64,000 nt of DNA from a candidate division WOR-3 bacterium. GTDB lineage: Bacteria > SDB-A. The stretch is from positions 1 through 64,000 of the forward strand of contig JAFGSQ010000010.1 of the NCBI GenBank assembly GCA_016934535.1, in the 5' to 3' direction. Made by a program: the position numbers and the translations under genes. Below, piece after piece: positions 1-8,811 of this stretch (position 1 is the first letter of the stretch; each line of letters starts with the position of its first letter). A model generated the notes under the pieces. That model searched no databases. It saw only the letters and a program-made list of their open reading frames with translations, and was not told where the DNA came from.

Positions 1-1278
1 CTTATCGGAGTGCTTCTTACCCTGATAGCAGTCGCCGGTTACGCGACCCAGTCAAGGATCAGTGTCCTCAACATGGCAGGATACATGTCGGACATTATGT
101 CTTGTTGGTCGAACCCCGGCTACATGGTCGTTCATCACAATGAAATAGGAAAAGACGCCGTCGGAATGGAATTCGGCTTTGACAACCCGACCAACAACGG
201 CGACATGGACAGGTGGGGTTATCTCCATTACGGCAATGCCAATCAGTATCTCGGCATAGCCGTCAACCGCCCGGCCACTTTCCGCGGTTTGTTCGATTTC
301 CAGAACAACCTTCCAGCGGGCATGACCTGGACTCCCGCCGGTTTGATGGCAGGAACCGAAGACTACGTCAATGACACGCTTCAGGTTCCCAACAACATTC
401 TCGACGTAATCTGGTCGAAGAACTGGGGCCCGAAAGCCGGTCTCGGAATAAACCTCAATTTCGGTTACTGGGGATATTCGACGACAGCTCCCAACTGGGA
501 ACCCACTCTTAATTCTATGAAGATAGGATTACTCCTCGGCTACTACACCATGCCCATGGACGTAACAGTCGGATTCGACATGCTCACTTCGAGCGCTGAA
601 ATCAAAGCTATAGCAGGCGCAGTGACAACGACCGACAAATTCGACAATTCGAACATGGCAGTCAACCTCGGCTTCAAGTACAAAATGTATCCCAACCAGA
701 CGACGAAAGTAATTCTTCCCTTGGTTGGCTTAAGCTACGAAACCGGAAACGGCGAATACGATCCCAACGGAGTGGACTGGAATCCCACACTCAAATATAC
801 TGATCTGTCATTCGTTCTTGGAACAGGAATAGTATGGTCAGGAGCCACCTGGCAGGCCGGACTCGCAGCCGAACTCGGTTACGAAACAGGCAAACTCACA
901 AAAGAAAACGACGTCTCCAACAACAACGACCAGGAAGGCACGATGAACACCATCACCTTCCCCAGGGTTAAAGCCGGTGCGGAATCACAGGTTTTCTCAT
1001 GGCTGACTGCAAGAGCCGGAATGACCTATCAGCTCAACATGGTCACCGAGAAACTGACTACGACAGCCGCCGGAGCCAGCGTTGAAAACGAAAGAAAGAC
1101 CCAGTTCGGCAAGAACATGAACGTTCAGGTCGGCCTCGGCGTCCATTTCGGACCAAACTTCACGATAGACACCGAAGTAAGTGAAGACCTTCTTTACAAC
1201 GGTCCCTATCTCATCTCCGGCGCCAACAACGGCACCGATCCGATGAATCTTTGCGTATCAGCGGTTTATCACTTCTGA
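1..1278 (+). CDS. Outer-membrane beta-barrel protein (5' partial)
   Basis: The frame is open from the first base, so the true start lies upstream of the window. About 425 residues are visible. The first visible residues are hydrophobic and end near GYATQ, which looks like the tail of a signal peptide. The rest has many short alternating polar/aromatic stretches with Gly and Asn turns, as in transmembrane beta strands, and the protein ends AVYHF; a C-terminal Phe is the usual BAM recognition signal of Gram-negative barrels. I recognise no specific family, so transport or structural function is open. A strong terminator follows directly. Outer-membrane location is inferred from composition and the terminal Phe. 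Confidence 0.75.
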   Translation, partial: LIGVLLTLIAVAGYATQSRISVLNMAGYMSDIMSCWSNPGYMVVHHNEIGKDAVGMEFGFDNPTNNGDMDRWGYLHYGNANQYLGIAVNRPATFRGLFDFQNNLPAGMTWTPAGLMAGTEDYVNDTLQVPNNILDVIWSKNWGPKAGLGINLNFGYWGYSTTAPNWEPTLNSMKIGLLLGYYTMPMDVTVGFDMLTSSAEIKAIAGAVTTTDKFDNSNMAVNLGFKYKMYPNQTTKVILPLVGLSYETGNGEYDPNGVDWNPTLKYTDLSFVLGTGIVWSGATWQAGLAAELGYETGKLTKENDVSNNNDQEGTMNTITFPRVKAGAESQVFSWLTARAGMTYQLNMVTEKLTTTAAGASVENERKTQFGKNMNVQVGLGVHFGPNFTIDTEVSEDLLYNGPYLISGANNGTDPMNLCVSAVYHF

Positions 1279-1299
1279 TAATCTGATCATATAAAAAAA

Positions 1300-1330
1300 G
1301 GGCGGAAGTTTTCTTCCGCCCTTTTTTTTA
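1300..1330 (+). terminator. Rho-independent terminator after the barrel gene
   Basis: A perfect 9-bp stem (GGGCGGAAG at 1300-1308, CTTCCGCCC at 1313-1321) with a TTTT loop is followed by a run of T. A run of A precedes the stem, so it could also work on the minus strand, but no minus-strand gene ends close to it. Confidence 0.93.
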
Positions 1331-1381
1331 TTCTAATCAATTGTTCCTTAGCTTATACAATTTTTCTTCACCGACTCCGTG

Positions 1382-1688
1382 AGGATGAATTGTATTCAAT
1401 TCATCCTTCGTTTTCTCAGTGGCGGATATTTATTCGTTATTATAATTTGTTAAAACAAATACAGTTTCTACCACGAAGCAGAGACATGCTGAATTACATT
1501 CAGCATGTCTCTTACACGAAGGTCTGCTTATTTGCACATAACAAATAATCAGACTACACGAAGTATAAAATTTGAAATACAAATTTTATAAAGAATAATT
1601 TGTTTGTTTTACCTTCACTTCGTGAAGGATGAATTGTATTCAATTCATCCTTCGTGTAGAAAAAATGTACTCATTTTTCCTTCGTGGT
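1382..1688. repeat. Array of different perfect hairpins joined by CACGAAG/CTTCGTG linkers
   Basis: This fills most of the 468-base gap between the barrel gene and the sugar dehydrogenase. Inverted repeats seen: 1382-1407 (11-bp arms), 1445-1460 (7), 1480-1512 (15, loop TAC), 1522-1554 (12 of 13 pairs), 1564-1590 (11), 1613-1627 (6), 1625-1652 (12) and 1661-1678 (7). Arm sequences differ between hairpins, except that 1382-1407 and 1625-1652 share the same arm. The linkers are conserved: CACGAAG at 1472, TACACGAAG at 1513 and 1555, then the inverted form CTTCGTG at 1618, 1650, 1680 and 1729. No ORF with coding character lies here. Function is unknown; it could be a structured RNA, a repeat-element cluster or a recombination hot spot. 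Confidence 0.8.
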
Positions 1689-1746
1689 TGATATTCTTTC
1701 TTATCTTTTCTTTTATTCTTAACTAAATCTTCGTGCTATCGGTTAA

Positions 1747-3411
1747 TCAGGCTTTCCTGTTTCTCACCTTTTCTTTTATCCTCTGGATGTGACCTCTTCC
1801 CATGCCCTTGACTTCGCATCCGAGTTCAAAAAGTTTTTCAATTTTATCGTCTGAAAGAATTCCGAAGCAGTCGACTACTGCGATAGAGCCATCTGCCATC
1901 GAAATTATCTTTTCCGCTTCAAGCTTCAGATACGGTTCGTGCGGCACCGCGAGGACTACGGCGTCTGCTTGTTTCAAGGCTTTCTCGAGATCTTTTTCAA
2001 CCACGACATTTTTCAGTTCTTCCTGGTTCCTGAAAAAATGCTTTCTCGAGCTTTCGGGCGACGGATAAACGTCCTGTTCCTCCAGTTCGTACCAGTGCGC
2101 GACGTAAGGATCGTGTACACGGACGTCAGCACCCATCTCCGCGAGTTTTCTCGCTATGAGTTCGCTTCCGCTGTATCTCGTATCACCGACATCCTGCCTG
2201 TAGCTTGCGCCGCATATGACGACTGTAGAACCGGCAATATATTTTCCCATGTTCCTCAAAGCGTCTCTGGCCAGTTGAGCGGCGTGCAAACCTCTCGTGT
2301 CGTTTATATCAATAGACGCTGGAGTGATTCTGAACAGGTCGTCTCCATCGTCGAATCCAAGTATGTGCCTGTACGCCCAGTATCCTAGCCCTCCGTCTTT
2401 CGGAAGACAGTATCCGCCTATGCCCGGTCCAGGAAAAATTATGTTGCTGTGTGTCGGCCTCATCTTAATTGCTTTGATGACTTTAATAAGGTCCACTCCG
2501 TTTCTTTCCGCGAAAACGCTCCATTCGTTTATGAAAGCGAGTATTGCAGCCCTGTATGAATTCTCGACTATCTTAGTAGTCTCTGATTCGATCGGCCTGT
2601 CCATCACCGTCAGAGGGAATTCCTTTGTGTTGAGGACTTCGTTGAGAAATTTCACAACTCTCTCTTTCGCCTCTTCGTCGCAACCTGCGCACACTCTCCA
2701 GAAATCGCGAATGCTTCTTACATATTCTCTTCCCGGCATCACTCTTTCGAAACTGTGCGACAGCAAAGGCTTTCCTTTCAAGTTTCTCTTGAGGAAAGCT
2801 TTTTTTAGAATGGGATATGCGACAAATTCAGTCGTCCCGGGGGCGACGGTAGTCTCTATTAGAACCAGACACTTTTCCTGTATTTTTTCGCCGATTATTC
2901 TTATCGTTTCTTCCAGGGCTCTCATGTCAGTTTCACCGGTTCTCATGTCGCCTAGGTCTCTTTTTACAAAATCGCACTGTACATCGACGATGACGCAGTC
3001 TGCAAGCTTGAGGCAGTCGTTGTTGTAGGTCGCAACTAAGTTTTTACGCTCGATGACGCATCTTTTTATCAGTTCTTCTACTTCCGGATCTTCAGCCTTG
3101 ACAGGAGATTCTCCCCTGTTCAAAAGATGAATCTTCCACAAGCTTCTCGCGCTGGGTCTCTGACATCCAATTACGAATTTACCGGGTTCCCCTTTATCAT
3201 TCGCGGAGTCGGCGACTATTGCCGCCATTACTGCTCCAACAAATCCGACCCCCATGACCACGACTATTTCTTTTCCTTCGTCCCGGGCTTTTTTTGAGAG
3301 GGCTTCAATTTTGTCATATTCCTTGTCGTATTCTTCCTTTTTAGGAAGAGGGAATTTCTCGCCTTGCGGGCTTTCCGAGTATAATTCGCATTCGGGGGTA
3401 ATCTTTTTCAT
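1747..3411 (-). CDS. UDP-glucose/GDP-mannose dehydrogenase family nucleotide-sugar dehydrogenase
   Basis: It probably oxidises a UDP- or GDP-sugar to the uronate with two NAD+ for surface polysaccharide synthesis, in the cytoplasm. The Rossmann motif GVGFVG lies at residues 54-59, a TTVAPGTT segment near 187-194, and the catalytic-cysteine motif GIGGYCLPKD places the nucleophile at Cys335. The C-terminal sugar-binding domain starts at about residue 390. At 554 residues it is clearly longer than the roughly 430 usual for the family; the excess is a charged N-terminal leader of about 45 residues and internal insertions. The start is supported by GGAGG a few bases upstream. The exact substrate cannot be read from sequence. 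It is the last gene of a minus-strand run. Confidence 0.88.
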   Translation of the reverse strand: MKKITPECELYSESPQGEKFPLPKKEEYDKEYDKIEALSKKARDEGKEIVVVMGVGFVGAVMAAIVADSANDKGEPGKFVIGCQRPSARSLWKIHLLNRGESPVKAEDPEVEELIKRCVIERKNLVATYNNDCLKLADCVIVDVQCDFVKRDLGDMRTGETDMRALEETIRIIGEKIQEKCLVLIETTVAPGTTEFVAYPILKKAFLKRNLKGKPLLSHSFERVMPGREYVRSIRDFWRVCAGCDEEAKERVVKFLNEVLNTKEFPLTVMDRPIESETTKIVENSYRAAILAFINEWSVFAERNGVDLIKVIKAIKMRPTHSNIIFPGPGIGGYCLPKDGGLGYWAYRHILGFDDGDDLFRITPASIDINDTRGLHAAQLARDALRNMGKYIAGSTVVICGASYRQDVGDTRYSGSELIARKLAEMGADVRVHDPYVAHWYELEEQDVYPSPESSRKHFFRNQEELKNVVVEKDLEKALKQADAVVLAVPHEPYLKLEAEKIISMADGSIAVVDCFGILSDDKIEKLFELGCEVKGMGRGHIQRIKEKVRNRKA

Positions 3412-3452
3412 CTGACCTCCATTTAATAATGCAGAAAAATTTTAGGTAATAA

Positions 3453-3860
3453 TCAGTTCTTTTTTGCGAAAAGTTCTTTCACCGGTTCCCGGGTCAAAAC
3501 TATTATTGAAAAAACACCCAGGACAGTTCCGTAAGGCACCATGATGCATAACAAGCAGGCTATCGCCAGACAGTAATGATAACGGGTGGTTTTTCTCAGA
3601 TTCTTTCCGGCTAAAAAAATCAACAGAGCCAAAGTCCATCCGACGAGCACCACAATTCCACCTACGATAATGAATATTACTCCGACCATTGCGGGAGGGG
3701 CTTCACTCTGCTCGTCGAATGCGCCATGAGCGCCGGCAATGAGCAGGATAATTCCTATTGTGATGTGTATGAGAGGAAAACATGAGACCAGCGCAGTGAA
3801 TCCGCTCATTATGAAATGAAACAGAGACAGAGTCTTCAAGTTATTGAGTTCTTCCTGCAT
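3453..3860 (-). CDS. Small four-helix membrane protein, unknown function
   Basis: 135 residues with four hydrophobic segments, roughly residues 14-45, 58-85 and two between 92 and 122, joined by short charged loops, and a Lys-rich C-terminus. A clear Shine-Dalgarno (GGAGGG) precedes the ATG. I do not recognise the family beyond a generic integral membrane protein. It lies 15 bases downstream of the 101-residue protein gene on the same strand, so co-transcription is likely. Membrane location is inferred from hydrophobicity only. Confidence 0.7.
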   Translation of the reverse strand: MQEELNNLKTLSLFHFIMSGFTALVSCFPLIHITIGIILLIAGAHGAFDEQSEAPPAMVGVIFIIVGGIVVLVGWTLALLIFLAGKNLRKTTRYHYCLAIACLLCIMVPYGTVLGVFSIIVLTREPVKELFAKKN

Positions 3861-3875
3861 CTTCGGCCCTCCTTC

Positions 3876-4181
3876 TCAAGAGAGAACTTTATTGATCATG
3901 ATCCTCAGAAGACCTATGTTCGCGTTTTCGTCGGCCACTACAATGCCTGTATTTCCAGAGTTTTTAACTACCATGATGACGTCTTTTTCAGTAGAAATCG
4001 AAAAATAACTTATTGGCTGTTCTCTTCCTCCTTCAAGAAAAGGAATGACTTCAAGCACAATCCTTCTCAATACGTTCTCTTTGTCCAGTTCTCTTTCGAT
4101 TTCATCGGTTTTTTTATCTTGAGAAAAATAATAAAACTTTCTCACGCCAGACTGCTGTTTGACCGATTCGATATTTTTCAT
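3876..4181 (-). CDS. Small soluble protein, possibly Roadblock/LC7-like
   Basis: 101 residues, no signal peptide or membrane segment. The C-terminal half (strand-rich, ending IGLLRIMINKVLS) has the look of a Roadblock/LC7 fold, a small dimerisation module often associated with bacterial Ras-like GTPases, but I see no diagnostic motif and no GTPase gene is nearby. Its start overlaps the stop of the upstream TPR gene by 4 bases (ATGA at 4178-4181), implying translational coupling and a shared role. Family assignment is tentative. Confidence 0.6.
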   Translation of the reverse strand: MKNIESVKQQSGVRKFYYFSQDKKTDEIERELDKENVLRRIVLEVIPFLEGGREQPISYFSISTEKDVIMVVKNSGNTGIVVADENANIGLLRIMINKVLS

Positions 4182-5121
4182 AAATTCTTCCGCGCCATGT
4201 TGAAAATTTTTCCAAGCTCAATTTTAGCTATGCCGGTCTTCTTTTTGTCGCAAAAGGACGTGATTGAAAAATCTTTGTCTATGTATCCCAGTATTGACTC
4301 TTCTGTATATTCCGCTGTCCAGTAAAGTATTTCTTCACTCAGTGTTTTTACGTTTTCAAGAGCGCTGCGGGCGGAGTTCTCATAATTTTTATCACCCGCT
4401 TCGAAAAAACTCGATCCTTTTTCCAACATGAGATAAAGCGCTATTTTTCTGTCGAAAATTGACTTTATAACGCTTTCACATCCCGAAACATCAAATTCTG
4501 ATTTTTCTTTTTCGGCCTTCAAGGTTCTGACTATTACATCGAGAGCTTCCTTTGTCTTTCCATTTTCGAGTTTGGGCACAGGCAATGAAGTTTTCTCTAA
4601 ATCCGATAATTTACCGACTTCAGGTTGTTCAGACGAAGTGAAATCAGTCTCAAAATCCTTCAGTATCTCATCGAGCTTCTCGTCCTGGATTTCTTTTTTC
4701 GGTTCCTCTTTTCCACCTGGACTTTCTTTTTCCGGTGAAGTTTTAAAAAAACCTTCCGGGGGCGGTGGAACCGGCAAGTTCGCCCACTTTTTCGCGAACT
4801 CCCTTCTGTTTTTCTTACCAGTGTCTTTGTTTTCCTCCAAACCTTCCGCCTTTCTCAATATGTGAGAAATTAAATTCTCGGGGTCTGAATTCCTGACAAA
4901 ATGCTTGTCCTCGGGAAGACCGTGATTCCTGATTTCCGAAAAAGACGGAGAATCAGGATCGAGGAGCAATGATTTGTAAAAAGCAATTTTAGCCAAATCG
5001 GTTTTTTTTTTTCAGCCAAAAATCTACCCAAAGAATGCCACGCGACAGAGTCAAAAGGATCGGCTCTCACTGAACTTATTAATTTATCGATGTCTTTGTT
5101 TTCCTTATTCATTTTTTTCAA
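4178..5121 (-). CDS. TPR-containing protein, interrupted by a frameshift at an A11 tract
   Basis: Two overlapping frames read as one protein. The upstream frame (TTG at 5121 or ATG at 5112) encodes the first half of a tetratricopeptide repeat (DPFDSVAWHSLGRFLAEKK). The downstream frame continues it with LAKIAFYKSLLLDPDSP, the second helix and the next repeat start. The switch falls in a run of eleven A on the coding strand (5002-5012); one extra A or two fewer would join the frames. After the TPR comes a charged, Pro/Glu-rich linker (about residues 110-190 of the joined protein) and a helical C-terminal domain of about 120 residues that I do not recognise. Read conventionally, the 272-residue downstream ORF would start at TTG 4996, inside the repeat and without a good Shine-Dalgarno. 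Sequencing error, real mutation or transcriptional slippage are all possible. Confidence 0.65.
5002..5012 (-). other. A11 homopolymer at the frame junction (possible slippage site)
   Basis: Eleven consecutive T on the + strand (A on the coding strand) lie exactly where the two halves of the TPR protein change frame. Runs of nine or more A are known sites of RNA polymerase slippage, and also of sequencing and assembly errors. Confidence 0.6.
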
Positions 5122-5175
5122 CGCTTCAGATACTTATACCACATTGCCGCTTTCTTTTACAAGCCTCAGCTGATT

Positions 5176-8100
5176 TTATTTGAACTTCTTCTCTTTAAAA
5201 CACTCTATCCATCTGTCGGTGCTGTCGATGTTTTTATGTTCTTCCATCTCAATTTTTTTCAAACTGAAAGGTTTCAATCGGAAAAAATATTCAGGTGAGC
5301 CGAGAGCGTCCGCTTCTTTTTTCTTGTGGAAATGAGGTTTTTTATAGGAAAGAGATTCAATGGCGGATGCCCTGACAGAGCGTATTTTTTCTCCACCGGC
5401 TTTTTCGAGTATTTCCGAAAGAAAACTTACGTTGTCTTTTCCCGGTAAAGGTTCAAATATCCTGGCTGAAGTGAAAACCTCTCCAACCGCACTGATGAAA
5501 GACGAGTCAGATTCAAAGTGAGCCGAACAAGGCAGAAAAACGTCCGCTTTTCTCGCTGTTTGTGTTAATGTGAAGTCTGAAACAACTAAAAATTCTGCTT
5601 TTTCAAACACCTCTTTATGTTTCTCGTCCGAACAAGGGTCTTCCCTGAATATAAGTACTCCTTTCAACTTTTCACTTTTGCATAATGCTTGCCTGGCTTT
5701 ATTACCCGATTCAGGGGGTTCATAAATCCTATAAGCGAAGCTGTTTGAATGAGATCCGAGCAATATAAAGCCGTTTCCTTTTTGAAACAGTTTTCCGGTC
5801 AAAACGAAATACGAACAAATAAGCCGCAGAGTCTCCGGGTAGGAGTACTGATCGGAGTTAAGAAGAAAAACTACATTTTTTTCGGGAGCGGAAAGAGCGT
5901 CTACGAATTTTTTTATCATCCTTCTCTTTATACCCGTTGTCTCTTCGACGGTCCTGAGAGACCATTTCTTCAGCGATTCTTCAAAAGCGCTGAAATCCGA
6001 AGTTAATTTCGCTATTATTTCCCACTTCAATCCACCCTTGGATATAAGCGAGTTCAGCAGAGCCGCTATTAAATATCCGTCTTCACCGTTTTTAAAACAC
6101 AGGGACAAGTCCGCTTTTTTGGATAAAATACTGGCCTCGTTCGGGTCTATGAGAAAAACCGCCGCTCCTTCGGATTTTCTTTTGTTTATTCTCATGGCCG
6201 CGACAGGATTTCTATTTTCGATGTCTCCTATTGCGACAATCACATCGGCCATATCGAGATCGTTAAAATCTGCCGTCGATCTCCCGTATGTCTCGGGTAA
6301 ATCGTTCAGAAGTTCAGATTCAGGGGAAAAAAGAGCCGACAAGCTCGCGCAAACACCGGTTCTGAACGCATCTGAAATCTTGCGCAGCAAAAACATTTCT
6401 TCTGCGCTCGATTTCCTGGAAAAAAATACCGCGTTTGAATCCTGTTCCCCGGACGAAGACTTGAAACCCGAAACAACGGCATCAATCGCTGTTTCCCAAT
6501 CCGTCTCTACGAGACGGCCGTTTTTATTTATCATAGGTCTGGTCATTCTCGATCCGTCTTTGATCAATTCATGACCGAACCTGCCTCTGAAACAAAGAAG
6601 TCCTTTCGACGGACCCTCGACCTCTCCGTTTCTACCGGAACCTATTTTCCAGGATCCGGTCGGATCCATTTCAACCAAAAGATGACATCCGACCGAGCAG
6701 AAAGAGCAAACCGATTTTATTTTTTCCAGAAGGCGAGGGATGGGTTTTGCGGAAGACGGGACATTCGCGATGGCTCCCGTCGGACAGACGTCTATGCAAT
6801 TTCCGCAGTTTATGCAGTCCGTGTTCCTCAATCCTTCTCCCGGTATAGGGCACACCTGAGTATTGAAACCTCTGTCAATAAACCCGTAAACAGACGGTCC
6901 TACTATATCACTGCACGTTCTCACGCACCTTCCGCAGAGTATGCATTTATTCTGATCGAGAAGGATAAAAGGATGACTTCTGTCTACAGGCGTAATTCTG
7001 ACTTCTCCTAAAAACCTGCTGACGTCGGCGTCGTAAGCCGTAGCGTAATCCCGTAAGGCGCATGCATCCTGCAAGGAACAGCCGCATTCGAGGCATCTCG
7101 ATGCTTCGTTCGGAACGTCTTTTTCGTCTATCCCTTTTTCTACTTCACGTTCGTCCTCGATTCTTTCTTGAGGTTCTTCCTCAAGCATGGCGCTTCTTTT
7201 AAAAGGAGAGGCGAATTTATAGTAATTCTCGGGTGCGCGGCCGAATAAATCCCTCTTTGAAATAAATTTTGTCTTAAAATCAGACGTTTTTCCAGAGAGG
7301 TACCCGTCAATTGCTTTCGCGGCTTTTTGTCCCTGCGCTATCGCATCTATTACAACAGCGGGGCCGAGAACTGCGTCTCCTCCGGCAAACACATCTTCCT
7401 GGCTCGTTTTCAATGTCCTTTCGTCGGCGACTATTGTGTTCCATTTTGTTTTATCCAGGCCGATGCCGGCAAGATCGGGTTTTTGTCCGATGGCGGAAAT
7501 AAGATTGTTGCACTCAATTTCAAAATCGCTCCCGGGGACAGGCACGGGTCTTCTTCTGCCTGATGAGTCAGGTGCACCGAGCTCCATTTTCTGGCACTTG
7601 AGAGCTTTAAGTTCACCTTTTTTCCCGGTCAAAAATCCTGTCGGGGCGGTCAGGAATAAAAGTTCCACTCCTTCTTCCTCCGCTCCGTGAATTTCCAGGG
7701 GATCGGCCGGCATCTCGTTTCTTGTCCTTCTGTAAAGAAGAGTCACCTTAACGACGTCTTTCTCCCTGACGGCAGTTCTCGCGGCATCTATGGCAGTATT
7801 CCCTCCTCCGACTACAATCACTTTTCCTTTGAGCCGGACCTCTCCCTTTAACTGATGCTCTCTGAGATAGTCTATCCCCGAAAGGATTCCCGGTATCTTA
7901 TCCTCGCCTTCTATTCCCATGTTTTGACTCGACCAGGCGCCTGTGCCTATGAAAACCGCAGAAAAGCCTTCTTTTTTCAGGTCTTCGTAAGTGAAATCCC
8001 TTCCGTAACGAACTCCCGTCTTTACCTTCACTCCTAAGTCGAGAATGAATCCAATTTCCTTATCGAGAACGGATTTAGGAAGCCTGTATTCGGGGATTCC

Positions 8101-8802
8101 GTATCTGAGCATGCCGCCGAGTTTTTCCATCATGTCGTATACAGTTACTCCGTAACCCTCTTTTGCGAGATAATAAGCCGCGGTCAAACCCGCCGGTCCC
8201 CCTCCTATTACCGCGACGCTTTTTCCGTTGAATTTTTTCGGAGTTTCATTTTCGTGATGTTCTCTTTCGTAATCCGAAGCGTATCTTTTCAGATAATTGA
8301 TCCCGACCGGCTGTTCGTCCACTTCCTTTCTTCTGCAGTTAAGTTCGCATTTCCTGACGCATATCCTTCCGCATACTACAGGCAGGGGATTTTTTTCCCT
8401 TATGGTTTTGACTGCTTCAGAATACTTTCCCGCGGATATAAGGGCTATGTATGTCTGGACATCGACGTTAGCCGGACAACCTTCACTGCACGGAGCGACA
8501 CAGTCGGCGTAATGATTCGAAAGAAGCAGTTCGAGAGCCATCTTCCGCGTCTGATAAATCCTCTCATTGTAGGTGCTGACAACCATTCCTTCAGCGACCG
8601 GAGTCGAACAGGAAGGAACCAGTTTGTTCATACCCTGCACTTCGACGACGCAGAGAAAACACGAACCAAACGGAGGCAATTCAGGGTCGTGGCAGAGGGT
8701 CGGAATTTCGGCAATGTTGAATTCCCTGACAGTTTCAAGAATCGTGCTTCCCTGTCTGGCTTCAACCTGTTTTCCGTCTATTGTTAAATTGACAGTGGAC
8801 AT
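5176..8802 (-). CDS. NuoG-GltD-molybdopterin fusion, large electron-transfer subunit
   Basis: 1208 residues in four parts. (1) An N-terminal [2Fe-2S] ferredoxin domain (Cys37, 48, 51, 65). (2) A GltD/NfnB-type flavoprotein: a Cys-rich 4Fe-4S region at about 101-156, an FAD site GGGPAG at 200-205 and a downstream NAD(P) site VVGGGNTAIDAA. (3) Two further 4Fe-4S clusters near 620-690. (4) A molybdopterin-oxidoreductase domain whose 4Fe-4S motif is Cys699, 702, 706 and 737. Where formate dehydrogenases carry the Mo-ligating Cys/Sec and His before Ser-Pro, this protein has Leu824-Phe825-Ser-Pro, so formate oxidation is unlikely; the domain resembles NuoG. It starts 9 bases after the nuoF-like gene with a GGAG site. 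I infer an NAD(P)H/ferredoxin electron-exchange complex with the two upstream subunits; the physiological partner is unknown. Confidence 0.85.
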   Translation of the reverse strand: MSTVNLTIDGKQVEARQGSTILETVREFNIAEIPTLCHDPELPPFGSCFLCVVEVQGMNKLVPSCSTPVAEGMVVSTYNERIYQTRKMALELLLSNHYADCVAPCSEGCPANVDVQTYIALISAGKYSEAVKTIREKNPLPVVCGRICVRKCELNCRRKEVDEQPVGINYLKRYASDYEREHHENETPKKFNGKSVAVIGGGPAGLTAAYYLAKEGYGVTVYDMMEKLGGMLRYGIPEYRLPKSVLDKEIGFILDLGVKVKTGVRYGRDFTYEDLKKEGFSAVFIGTGAWSSQNMGIEGEDKIPGILSGIDYLREHQLKGEVRLKGKVIVVGGGNTAIDAARTAVREKDVVKVTLLYRRTRNEMPADPLEIHGAEEEGVELLFLTAPTGFLTGKKGELKALKCQKMELGAPDSSGRRRPVPVPGSDFEIECNNLISAIGQKPDLAGIGLDKTKWNTIVADERTLKTSQEDVFAGGDAVLGPAVVIDAIAQGQKAAKAIDGYLSGKTSDFKTKFISKRDLFGRAPENYYKFASPFKRSAMLEEEPQERIEDEREVEKGIDEKDVPNEASRCLECGCSLQDACALRDYATAYDADVSRFLGEVRITPVDRSHPFILLDQNKCILCGRCVRTCSDIVGPSVYGFIDRGFNTQVCPIPGEGLRNTDCINCGNCIDVCPTGAIANVPSSAKPIPRLLEKIKSVCSFCSVGCHLLVEMDPTGSWKIGSGRNGEVEGPSKGLLCFRGRFGHELIKDGSRMTRPMINKNGRLVETDWETAIDAVVSGFKSSSGEQDSNAVFFSRKSSAEEMFLLRKISDAFRTGVCASLSALFSPESELLNDLPETYGRSTADFNDLDMADVIVAIGDIENRNPVAAMRINKRKSEGAAVFLIDPNEASILSKKADLSLCFKNGEDGYLIAALLNSLISKGGLKWEIIAKLTSDFSAFEESLKKWSLRTVEETTGIKRRMIKKFVDALSAPEKNVVFLLNSDQYSYPETLRLICSYFVLTGKLFQKGNGFILLGSHSNSFAYRIYEPPESGNKARQALCKSEKLKGVLIFREDPCSDEKHKEVFEKAEFLVVSDFTLTQTARKADVFLPCSAHFESDSSFISAVGEVFTSARIFEPLPGKDNVSFLSEILEKAGGEKIRSVRASAIESLSYKKPHFHKKKEADALGSPEYFFRLKPFSLKKIEMEEHKNIDSTDRWIECFKEKKFK

Positions 8803-8811
8803 CTCAATCTC

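Noticed and set aside
1382-1688. CRISPR array or integron attC cluster
   Set aside because: The conserved pieces are only 7-9 bases, spacing is irregular, the intervals are themselves palindromes, and there are no cas or integrase genes; attC core sites are not recognisable.
2297-3028. Plus-strand ORF of 243 codons inside the sugar-dehydrogenase gene
   Set aside because: Antisense shadow of a gene with complete Rossmann and catalytic motifs; no ribosome site.
5176-8802. Catalytically active formate dehydrogenase
   Set aside because: The position of the Mo-ligating Cys/Sec and the next His is occupied by Leu824-Phe825, so the catalytic name would be misleading.
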